This document shows positions 1-6,900 of a DNA stretch of 64,000 bases, piece by piece; position 1 is the first letter of the stretch, and each line of letters opens with the position of its first letter. Made by a program: the position numbers and the translations under genes. The notes under the pieces are model-generated. The model did no database searches and was not told the DNA's origin. It was given only the letters and a program-made list of their open reading frames with translations. Origin of the DNA: Paractinoplanes maris (GTDB lineage Bacteria > Actinomycetota > Actinomycetes > Mycobacteriales > Micromonosporaceae); the NCBI RefSeq assembly GCF_023544465.1, contig NZ_JALPVL010000017.1, positions 186,001 through 250,000 on the forward strand, written 5' to 3'.

Positions 1-1325
1 CACTGCACCCGCCCGGCTGCCGCGTCGAGCAGCAGGTGGCGGTCGTCGCGTCCGCCGGCCGCCAGGGAGTCGACGATCGTCCACTCCTGCCAGTGCACGC
101 CGTCCTCCCGCACCTCGACGCGCAGGGTGCCCGGCACCACGGCCCCGTTGACCAGCGCCAGCTCCTGGTGGCTGAGGCCCTGCCCCACACCCAGCAGCTC
201 GCCGGTGGCCTCGGCGACCTGCTCGACGTCGGCCACGTTGATCCCGGCCCAGGTCAGCATGCCGACCTCGGGCGCGCCCGCGCGGGGGAACGCGCGCAGC
301 CAGAACAGCGCCGGCGGCTGCCCGTCGAGGCGGGGCGGGGTGTCCCGCACACCGGCCAGGTCGTCCTCGGCCGGCGGCAGGGTTCCCACGTCGGGCAGGC
401 GCAGGGGCGGCAGCTGCAGGGCGACCGTTCCGGTGGCCCGCAGCCCGGTGGTGGTGTCGCGCACGACGGTCACCGGCAGATAGCCGCCGGTGGCCAGCGA
501 GACCTCCCAGATCAGCGTGCTGTCGACCGCACGGTCCGGCGCCGCCGCCCGGGGTGCCGAGATGGCCGGGCCGGCGACCGCGGTGATGCCGCCGGCCGCG
601 GCGGGCGCGAAGGTCTGCGACGGCAGCAGGACGGCACCGCCGGTGGGCTCGACCGCGGCCGTGGCGAAGCCGAGCACGATCGGGCCGGTGGCCAGCGGGC
701 CGTGCTCGTCCAGGAGCGGCCCGGGCACGCCGGTCGGCTGCACGGCGATCCACAGTGTCCGGTCGACGGCGGGCCGGATGTCGAGCTCGGCCAGGCCCGG
801 CTTCCCGGGTTCCTGGCGCAGGACCTGTTCGGCGTACGGGGCGGCCTGTCCCGGCTCGAGCCCGGCCAGATCGAGCACCTGGTGGTATTCGGCCCGCAGC
901 ACCGGGTCGGCCGGTTCCTCCGTACGGGATTTGACGACCGCCACGACCGAGGCCGGGATCACGGTCACGTCGTTGCCGACCCGGAACGGCACGTCCCCCG
1001 CGCTGACCACGGTGCCCAGCGGCACCGGCACGGGCAGCCCGTCCTCGCCCTCCGGTGTGAACCGGACCAGCCCGGTGGCCCGGGCCGGAGGATACGGCGA
1101 GACCTGGAGCAGCCGTAGCAGCCACAGCCGGGTCTGGTCGGGGATCTGGTTGAACCGGAAGAGCAGGCTCTCGCCCAGATGCGCGACCAGTTCGAGCAGG
1201 GTGATGCCGGGATCGCTCTCCCCCAGGTCGGTCCATTCGGGCGTGTAGACCGGGATGCGCGCCCGCAGCTCGGCCAGCAACTGCTCGAACGAGCGGTCGT
1301 CCAGCACGGGGAACGGGATCGCCAT
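1..1325 (-). CDS. eCIS baseplate J-like protein (Afp11-type), 3' end outside window
   Basis: Part of the baseplate wedge of a contractile injection system. The reading frame starts at an ATG two bases after the stop of the gp25 gene and stays open to the window edge, so the C-terminus is missing. The N-terminus has the family hallmark: after about 27 residues it reads YTPEWTD, then ESDPGITLLELVAHL, then a segment rich in R, Q and L. This matches the 'putative baseplate assembly protein' family (gpJ/Afp11-like). The rest is a long beta-rich, proline-rich stretch typical of these large wedge proteins. It is the last gene of the operon visible here; further baseplate, ATPase and tail-length genes would be expected beyond position 1. 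Start and family are well supported; the exact subtype is inferred. Confidence 0.88.
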   Translation of the reverse strand, partial: MAIPFPVLDDRSFEQLLAELRARIPVYTPEWTDLGESDPGITLLELVAHLGESLLFRFNQIPDQTRLWLLRLLQVSPYPPARATGLVRFTPEGEDGLPVPVPLGTVVSAGDVPFRVGNDVTVIPASVVAVVKSRTEEPADPVLRAEYHQVLDLAGLEPGQAAPYAEQVLRQEPGKPGLAELDIRPAVDRTLWIAVQPTGVPGPLLDEHGPLATGPIVLGFATAAVEPTGGAVLLPSQTFAPAAAGGITAVAGPAISAPRAAAPDRAVDSTLIWEVSLATGGYLPVTVVRDTTTGLRATGTVALQLPPLRLPDVGTLPPAEDDLAGVRDTPPRLDGQPPALFWLRAFPRAGAPEVGMLTWAGINVADVEQVAEATGELLGVGQGLSHQELALVNGAVVPGTLRVEVREDGVHWQEWTIVDSLAAGGRDDRHLLLDAAAGRVQ

Positions 1326-1326
1326 G

Positions 1327-1725
1327 TCAGGCTCCGGCCACGGGCAGGGTGAACCGGAGACCGCCGTCGCTCTGGTCCCGGACGTGCACGTAGCCGATCG
1401 AGACCAGCACGGTGGCCGGGTCGCCCGAGCTCGTCACGTCCACCGCCGACAGCTCGATCCGCGGCTCCCAGGCGGTCAGTGCGGCGGTGACGTCCCGGGC
1501 GATCGCGGCCCGGGTGGCCGGGTTGTTCGGCTCCATCAGGTACCGGCTCAGCCCGCAGCCGAAGCCCGGCCGCATCACCCGCTCACCCGGCTCGGTGTCG
1601 AGGATGAGCAGGATCGACTGGCGGACGAGGGCGGCGCCACGCTGCCAGCCGAAGCCACCCGAGGCGGCCGGTCCGGGCGGGAAGGCCCAGCCGGTGCCCA
1701 GGCGCGAGCTCACCGGGGACGTCAT
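1327..1725 (-). CDS. gp25/gpW-like baseplate wedge protein (Afp9-type)
   Basis: A 132-residue protein of the T4 gp25/phage gpW lysozyme-like baseplate family, which in contractile systems connects the sheath to the baseplate. Family features visible are a Gly/Pro-rich N-terminus ending in GGFGWQRG, the helix with QSILLILDTEPGERVM, the RPGFGCGLSRYLMEP block and a later ELSAVDV strand. RPxFGCxL with TxPGER is the usual signature. Length is normal for the family. The ATG at 1725 overlaps the stop of the preceding membrane-segment gene by four bases (ATGA), showing translational coupling. The next gene starts one base after its stop. Confidence 0.93.
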   Translation of the reverse strand: MTSPVSSRLGTGWAFPPGPAASGGFGWQRGAALVRQSILLILDTEPGERVMRPGFGCGLSRYLMEPNNPATRAAIARDVTAALTAWEPRIELSAVDVTSSGDPATVLVSIGYVHVRDQSDGGLRFTLPVAGA

Positions 1726-3368
1726 GGCGTCACCACCTCGGCCCGCTCGACCCGGGCCGCGACCACCGGCCGCGGCTGCTCCCGGGCGTCCTGGGCCAGG
1801 GCGGCCCGGCCGATCGCGGCGTACGAGGAGGCATCCATCCCCCCGGCCTGGAAGGCGGCCCGCATCTCCTGATCCAGCGGCGTGCCGCCAGGCTTGCTCC
1901 CGCCCAGCAGCTCGGTCATCTTCGCGAGGAAGGCCGGCCGGTTGGCCACGGTGGCCGCGACCCCGGCGTCGACGTCCAGGCCCGCTCCGAGCGCCTCGAA
2001 GTCGTCGATCAGGCCTCCGTCGATCTCGGCGTCGGGCGGCAGGCAGAAGCGCAGCGCCAGCATCCACCAGAGCTGGAAGACGAAGACCACGATCGGCAGG
2101 AAGAGCTGCAGCACGAAGAACGCCACGATGGTGATCAGCGGGACTGCGAACGAACAGATCTGGGTGACGGCATTCGTCTCCCCCTTCGCCGTGGCCTCCA
2201 GCTTCTCGGTGGTGAAGGCCAGCTCCGAGCCGGGCGGTGACCGGAACCGCAGACCACCGGCGCCGCCCGGGCCGAGCCGCAGCGCGTCCGCCTTGAGCTG
2301 AGCCAGGTCGGGCAGCTGCACGGTGGCCGGACGGTTGGCGCACCCCTCGAGGTCGAAGTGCCCGGCCAGCCGGTAGGGCTCGGTGGGCTCGGACCAGAAG
2401 ATCGGGCAGCGGCAGTGGGCGCCGTCGCGCGGGCACTCGGGCCGGTGCCGGCGGGCGAAGCAGCGGATCTCGTACTGCGTCCCGTCGTCGTAGCGCGGCC
2501 GCCCGGACAGATCCACGTCCCCCGACCCGCCCGGCACGACGCCGAAGAACAGGGCCTGCCACGACGCGTCCGAGCCGGGCCGCGCCGGGTCCGGCATGAG
2601 CGGGCTCAGCGGGTACGCCATCTCGGCCAGACGCTCGGGCATCTCCTCGACCGGCTCCCACGAGCCGGCCCCGGTCAGCGAGGTGCGCACCGCCGCGCCC
2701 GGCTCTCCGCCCGGGATCCAGCCGTCCAGCTCCCGGATCGGCTTGTCACTCGCGGCCACCTCACGCACGCGCTCGCGGGCGGTGCGCTCGGCCTCGGCGA
2801 GGGCGGTCAGCCGGCGGTGCAGGATCTCCCGCCGCACAGTCCCGGTCTCCCCGCGCAGCCGCCGCTCGGCCAGCCGCGCTCGCCCGCGTGCCCTGGCCCA
2901 GTGCCGCAGCCGGGTGGCCGCCTCGCCGTCCGGCCCGCCGGGCAGGTCGCTGGTGCGGCGCCGGACCACGAAGCCGGCCTCGCACACATCGTCGGCCCGG
3001 GCCCGGGGGAAGCCCGCCGCATCGCAGTGCACCGCACAGACGACCAGGTAATGCCGATGGTGGGTCGGCAGATAGAGCTTGCGCGGGCCGCCCGAGGTGG
3101 TGCGCGACGGCATCCCGCCGGCGCGCGGCTCGGTGACGGTGGCCACCCGGTCGGTGTCGTCGGTGAACTCGAGCCGGCGCTGCGGGTCGGCCAGGAACGT
3201 GTTCACCAGGTCCGGCCCGTCGTACTTCTGCAGCACCGGTGCCTGCGTGCGCACGGCCCCGCGCCGGCCCGGGTCGCCCGGGGCGGGCTCGCCGTCCAGC
3301 CGCGGCCAGTGCCACCAGGGCGCCACCACGCGCCAGTCGTGGGTGATCACGAGGTCGGCGGTGGTCAC
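1722..3368 (-). CDS. eCIS-associated protein with long hydrophobic segment (candidate membrane anchor, CisA-like)
   Basis: A 548-residue protein of a conserved eCIS-associated family without an established enzymatic fold. Start is GTG at 3368, overlapping the stop of the gpV gene (GTGA). Residues 150-205 are charged and likely helical. Residues 215-350 form a conserved block with cysteines 303, 312, 319 and 321 (C-x8-C-x6-C-x-C, a possible metal site) and the WSEPTEPYRLAGHFDL stretch. Residues 403-440 are an uninterrupted hydrophobic run, long enough for one long or two short membrane spans. The C-terminus is acidic and helical. Streptomyces contractile systems are reported to need a membrane protein, CisA, for function at the cell membrane; position and topology make this protein a candidate equivalent, but that is inference, not homology I could test. 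Confidence 0.7.
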   Translation of the reverse strand: MTTADLVITHDWRVVAPWWHWPRLDGEPAPGDPGRRGAVRTQAPVLQKYDGPDLVNTFLADPQRRLEFTDDTDRVATVTEPRAGGMPSRTTSGGPRKLYLPTHHRHYLVVCAVHCDAAGFPRARADDVCEAGFVVRRRTSDLPGGPDGEAATRLRHWARARGRARLAERRLRGETGTVRREILHRRLTALAEAERTARERVREVAASDKPIRELDGWIPGGEPGAAVRTSLTGAGSWEPVEEMPERLAEMAYPLSPLMPDPARPGSDASWQALFFGVVPGGSGDVDLSGRPRYDDGTQYEIRCFARRHRPECPRDGAHCRCPIFWSEPTEPYRLAGHFDLEGCANRPATVQLPDLAQLKADALRLGPGGAGGLRFRSPPGSELAFTTEKLEATAKGETNAVTQICSFAVPLITIVAFFVLQLFLPIVVFVFQLWWMLALRFCLPPDAEIDGGLIDDFEALGAGLDVDAGVAATVANRPAFLAKMTELLGGSKPGGTPLDQEMRAAFQAGGMDASSYAAIGRAALAQDAREQPRPVVAARVERAEVVTP

Positions 3369-4018
3369 CAGACGTTCCCCGCGCCCGGGCTGTACGAGGG
3401 CGACACGACAGCGGTCGAGGCGACCAGGTTCGTGCAGCTGACCATCCCGTCGAAGGTGGCCGTGGGGGCGTGCACGTTGAGCGCCGCCGCTGTGACGTCC
3501 ACGGTGCCCTTGGTGCTGATCGTGACCGTGCCCGCGTTGTCGATGGTGATCCTCGACCCGTTGGCGTGCCGGACCTCGATCGTACCGGGGTTGTCCTCGA
3601 TGGCCACCGTGTGCCCGCGCCCGCTGGCCAGCGTCACCTTGGCCGCCGCGGCGTTGTCGTCGAACTCCAGGATGGCGCCCGAGCGGCTGCGGATCAGCCG
3701 GCGGTCGTTGGGCCGGGTCGGCGTCACCGGCATCATCTCCTGGCCGTTCCAGCACGACCCGACCACGTACGGCCGTTCCAGGTCGCCGAACTCGAAGCCG
3801 ACCACCACCTGGGTGCCGACCGCGGGCAGCGCGACGAAGCCCTGGTTGTCGTCGGCGTACGGGGTGAGCAGGGTCGCCCAGTAGCGGACCGTGGCCCCGT
3901 CGCCGCCCAGCCACGGGAACCGCACCTGCACCCGGGCCTGCCGCTTGCTGTCCACCACATCGGTGACCAGCGCCGGATACAGACCGAAATAGCCTCGCGG
4001 CGTCGGTTCGCTCATCAC
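3365..4018 (-). CDS. eCIS spike C-terminal part: gpV/VgrG-type OB-fold and beta-helix protein (Afp8 C-part)
   Basis: A 217-residue protein forming the tip portion of the central spike. Residues 5-80 contain the gpV/gp5 OB-fold pattern: GLYPALVTDVVD, VQVRFPWL, YWATLLTPYA and the GFVALPAVGTQVVVGFEFGD stretch that is diagnostic of phage baseplate protein V and VgrG. The last hundred residues are alternating polar and hydrophobic strands (TIEVRHANGSRITIDNAGTVTI), as in a trimeric beta-helix. In many systems this region is the C-terminus of one VgrG polypeptide; here it is a separate gene 24 bp after the gpD-like gene. Two start codons in tandem (MM) leave the first residue uncertain. No extended effector domain is attached. 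Confidence 0.92.
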   Translation of the reverse strand: MMSEPTPRGYFGLYPALVTDVVDSKRQARVQVRFPWLGGDGATVRYWATLLTPYADDNQGFVALPAVGTQVVVGFEFGDLERPYVVGSCWNGQEMMPVTPTRPNDRRLIRSRSGAILEFDDNAAAAKVTLASGRGHTVAIEDNPGTIEVRHANGSRITIDNAGTVTISTKGTVDVTAAALNVHAPTATFDGMVSCTNLVASTAVVSPSYSPGAGNVW

Positions 4019-4042
4019 GGTCCTCCTCGGCGGGTGCGGGGT

Positions 4043-5125
4043 TCAGCCCGCGTTGACGGTCGGTCGCTCGGCGGTGAAGCGGGTGCGCAGGCCCGCGCTG
4101 AGGTCGTAGCTGTGGTGGAACCGGGTGACGTAGTAGCCGTCGCCGTCGAAGGGCCGGCCGCAACGGGACAGGGTCAGCCGGCTGCCGACCACCAGCTCGG
4201 GCGTGCCCGAGGTCGTGCCCCGCACCTGCACGAAGCTCCGGCTGCGGCGCAGCATCTCGGCCCGGGCCAGCGCGCGGGCCACCGGCTCGGTGACCGGCAC
4301 GTCCCGGGTGCGCCGGCCCGGCAGGTCGCCGAGCGCCCGGCGCAGCGTCTGCGGGCCGGTCCGGCCGCCGGAGATCTCGGCGTCCACCGTCGACGCCGGG
4401 GCCACGGCCTCGACCGTGGCGCGGGCCCGGGCGTCGTATCCGGAGACGCGTACGGCGGTGCACTGATGGGCCAGGTCGGCGCGCACCGACACGTCGACGA
4501 GGTCGCTGCCCCGGGTCAGCGTGACCGCCGTGCCGGGCCGCTTGTCGCGGGTGGCCAGATGGATCACGCCGTCGGCCGCCCACAGCTCGGCCTGCAACCG
4601 CCGGGCCCGCTCGCGCAGGAAGGACAGGTCGCTCTGGTTGAGCTGTTGCACCGACTCGTAGGTGGGGCCGTCGAGCGCGATGTCGGCCCGCAGCCCGTGC
4701 CGCCGGACGACCCGCCCGGCCACGTCGGCGTCGGTGCAGGAGGTGTACGTCTCGCTGTGCTGACGCAGCCGCAGGCGCATGAGGTCGTCCTCGGCCAGCA
4801 CGGTCACGACCGGCACGTCGCCCTCGGTGAACCGCACCTCGAGCGCCGACACCGCTCCGATGAAGGCGATCCGCTCGTTGCCGGGCGGCCCGAGCGACAC
4901 CCACACCCGCCGGCCGAAGTCGAGCGAGCCGCCGTCGAGGTACTCCACGACGTCGTTGCTCGACCGGGCCCGGGGCGCGGTGGCCAGGAAGCTGGCGCTC
5001 AGCGTGCGCAGGCCGTGCACGTCCTCGGCGACGTCCAGCCGCACCAGGTCGCGCCCGAGGTCGGGTTCGAGCGAGCCGTCGACGGTGAAGACCGGCGCCG
5101 CCGACGCGAAGGCGGTCTCAGTCAT
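4043..5125 (-). CDS. eCIS spike N-terminal part: gpD-like late control protein (Afp8/VgrG N-part)
   Basis: A 360-residue phage late-control gene D-type protein, equivalent to the first half of VgrG/Afp8. It forms the base of the spike that links the tube to the tip. Visible family elements are PVFTVDG near the start, DVHGLRTLSASF, the Q-S-D-L-S-F-L-R-E-R-A-R motif of the gpD domain in the middle, and TLSRCGRPFDGDGYYVTRFHHSYD near the end. The ATG at 5125 was chosen over an in-frame upstream ATG at 5158 because it sits at the end of the small upstream gene and starts the recognisable domain; the two genes overlap by eight bases. The matching gpV part follows as a separate gene. Confidence 0.9.
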   Translation of the reverse strand: MTETAFASAAPVFTVDGSLEPDLGRDLVRLDVAEDVHGLRTLSASFLATAPRARSSNDVVEYLDGGSLDFGRRVWVSLGPPGNERIAFIGAVSALEVRFTEGDVPVVTVLAEDDLMRLRLRQHSETYTSCTDADVAGRVVRRHGLRADIALDGPTYESVQQLNQSDLSFLRERARRLQAELWAADGVIHLATRDKRPGTAVTLTRGSDLVDVSVRADLAHQCTAVRVSGYDARARATVEAVAPASTVDAEISGGRTGPQTLRRALGDLPGRRTRDVPVTEPVARALARAEMLRRSRSFVQVRGTTSGTPELVVGSRLTLSRCGRPFDGDGYYVTRFHHSYDLSAGLRTRFTAERPTVNAG

Positions 5126-5303
5126 CGAAGCCTCCCCCGGCCGTGCGTGCCCGGTCACGCTCGCGCTCCTCGGCGAGCTCGGCGAAGCGCTGTGCCTTCA
5201 CCCAGCCGGGCGGTTCGGCGGGCTGGGCGGCGGACCCGGACGTGGCCGCCGGGACGCCGGTCAGCTCGACCTGGCTCGTCAACTCGCCCACGTGCACGGT
5301 CAT
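5118..5303 (-). CDS. small eCIS protein, 61 residues (DUF5908-like)
   Basis: A 61-residue protein locked into the operon by an ATGA overlap with the LysM gene upstream and an eight-base overlap with the gpD gene downstream. It starts MTVHVGELTSQVEL, has an Ala/Pro/Gly linker and ends in a charged helix (AQRFAELAEERERDRART) followed by FDD. Small proteins of this size and position between the LysM hub protein and the spike are usual in eCIS loci, often annotated DUF5908. The resemblance is to the N-terminal strand pattern only, so the family call is tentative. The gene itself is convincing because of the two overlaps. A chaperone or adaptor role would be a guess. Confidence 0.7.
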   Translation of the reverse strand: MTVHVGELTSQVELTGVPAATSGSAAQPAEPPGWVKAQRFAELAEERERDRARTAGGGFDD

Positions 5304-6406
5304 CGGGACCCCCGCGCTCGGACGGCCAGCCAACCGGCGACCGTCGGGTCGTCGGTTCCCGGCGGTTCCACCGCCCCGGCCCGGGTACGCGGACCCGCGC
5401 TCACCAGTCCGGCGGTGACGGTGTGCCCGACGGGCAGCCGGGGCCGGAGCGGCACGCCGAAGCCGTAGCCGGTGGCCCGCGCGTCGACCGGCGTCACCGT
5501 GGCCGTGGCCGGGCCCGCCCCGAAGCTCAGCCGGGCCGCCCGGGAGGCCGCCGACGCCTCGGCCGCCACCGAACCGGCGAGCACCTGGCTGAGACCGCCC
5601 GCCGCGGCCAGCGCGGTCCCGTCGAGGGCCACCGCGGCGGCCGGCGGGGCGGCCACACCGGTGGCCACACCGAGCCCCCCACCGGCGCTGAGCGCACTGG
5701 AGAACTCGACCGGCAGGCCCGCGGGCAGCGCGGTCGGATCGGTGATGCCCCGCAGGCCCTTCCAGTCGTGCGGATCCAGGCCCATCCGGGCGGCCAGGTC
5801 GGGTGCGCTCTCCCCGGCCAGCGCGGTGGCGCTGCGGTCCGGCGGCGGCGAGTCCCCCGGCCCGCCCGGCGTGCCCGGCGTGCCCGGCGCGACCGGGGGC
5901 GTCGCTCCCGCGCCCTTGTTCGCGCCCGGCCCCGCGAGGTTGGCGTCGAACTCGGGCCGCTGCTCCTTGATGGTCACCGCGCACTTGGCCCGCAGCGGCA
6001 CCCCGTTGCGCGCGAAGAAGTCGAAGTCCTGGTTGAGCACGGTCATCACGCCGACGACCGAGAACGAGCCGTAGGTGAACCGGACCCGGGGCGGGACGGC
6101 CTTCTTCTTCTTCATCGCGGGCAACACGAACCGTTCGAGCTGCCGGGTCCGGGTGCGCACATCCAGCGGCGACTCGGTGGTCCCCTCGTCGGCGGTGTCG
6201 AAGACCAGATCGAACGACAGTGTCGAGGTCGATCCCTGGTACTGCACCTTCTGCCGGCCGGCGTCCTTGCCGAAATCGACCGTGCTGGCCATCTGCAACC
6301 TCAGCGTGGCCGGGTTGATCTGCACGGTGATCCGTGCTCCGCCGGTGGCGTTCCGGGTGCCGGGGCCGTCGACGAGCTCCTCCAGCACGGCCTTGACGAA
6401 CTCCAT
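5300..6406 (-). CDS. eCIS hub/tube-terminating protein with LysM-like domain (Afp7-type)
   Basis: A 368-residue protein of the Afp7 class, which in related particles sits between the inner tube and the spike and carries a LysM-type domain. Residues 1-155 are the conserved N-terminal domain (ITVQINPATLRLQM, QYQGSTSTLSFDLVFDT, PPRVRFTYGSFSVVGVMT, PLRAKCAVTIKE). Residues 157-192 are a Gly/Pro linker. Residues 193-235 resemble LysM (GESAPDLAARMGLDPHDWKGLRGITDP, then LPAG). The rest is Ala/Gly-rich and less conserved. The ATG at 6406 shares one base with the stop of the tube gene and has GGAGGTGA just upstream as ribosome binding site. Its stop overlaps the small downstream gene. Confidence 0.9.
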   Translation of the reverse strand: MEFVKAVLEELVDGPGTRNATGGARITVQINPATLRLQMASTVDFGKDAGRQKVQYQGSTSTLSFDLVFDTADEGTTESPLDVRTRTRQLERFVLPAMKKKKAVPPRVRFTYGSFSVVGVMTVLNQDFDFFARNGVPLRAKCAVTIKEQRPEFDANLAGPGANKGAGATPPVAPGTPGTPGGPGDSPPPDRSATALAGESAPDLAARMGLDPHDWKGLRGITDPTALPAGLPVEFSSALSAGGGLGVATGVAAPPAAAVALDGTALAAAGGLSQVLAGSVAAEASAASRAARLSFGAGPATATVTPVDARATGYGFGVPLRPRLPVGHTVTAGLVSAGPRTRAGAVEPPGTDDPTVAGWLAVRARGSR

Positions 6407-6900
6407 CAGGTCACCTCCAGCCGCAGGCCCTCGTGGGCGATCTGCAGCTCCTCGATGGCGATCTCGCCGGTCCTGCCGTTCAACGCTGGGCCGACCAGCT
6501 TGGCCGGCAGGCCGCGGACGAACGTCCAGCCGCCGATCGGGCGTTGCCGGGCGTCGAGAAGCGAGATGGTGCCGTCGTAGCGGCGCAACGGGCGCACGCC
6601 GTCGACCACGTCGGCGAACCAGCGCCACAGCGTGCCGTCGATCCGGCCGCCGGCCGCGTGCAGCATGCCCCGGCGCAGGGTGATCCGGGACAGCTTGGCC
6701 CGGCCGGCTCGCTGCACGACGCCGTTGTTGCGCCCGCCCTCGACGTACTCGCCGACGTCCATCTCGAGGTCGAGCCCGGTGCACTCCTGGAAGCCACCGG
6801 TGCCCAGCGTGGGTCCCGCGCCCGGCCCGGTCCCGGGGCCGGCGGCGGACTGGGTCAGGGCCACCCGGAAGCGGAAGGCACGGGCGAACTCGTCAGTCAC
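6406..6900 (-). CDS. eCIS inner tube protein 2 (gp19-like, Afp5-type)
   Basis: A 164-residue T4 gp19-like tail tube subunit and the second of two tube genes in the locus. Characteristic stretches are FRFRVALTQS at the start, FQECTGLDLEMDVGEYVEGGRNN, the KLSRITLRRGML strand and WTFVRGLPAKLVGP near the end, followed by the conserved EIAIEELQIAHEGL. In related systems the minor tube paralogue forms the first ring on the baseplate; its position just before the Afp7-type gene fits that. The start is GTG at 6900, with the sheath gene upstream ending at 6893, so the two genes overlap by eight bases. Confident for family; the ring position is inferred from gene order. Confidence 0.93.
   Translation of the reverse strand: MTDEFARAFRFRVALTQSAAGPGTGPGAGPTLGTGGFQECTGLDLEMDVGEYVEGGRNNGVVQRAGRAKLSRITLRRGMLHAAGGRIDGTLWRWFADVVDGVRPLRRYDGTISLLDARQRPIGGWTFVRGLPAKLVGPALNGRTGEIAIEELQIAHEGLRLEVT

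Noticed and set aside
36..1248. Long plus-strand open frames over the baseplate gene
   Set aside because: They are low-complexity, Arg/Gly/Ala-rich shadows; the minus frame carries the baseplate J-like signature and continues off the edge.
1722..4904. A single 1060-codon open frame on the minus strand
   Set aside because: Only its last 548 codons encode the eCIS membrane-segment protein. The upstream part runs in the wrong frame through the gpD and gpV genes, which carry clear family motifs.
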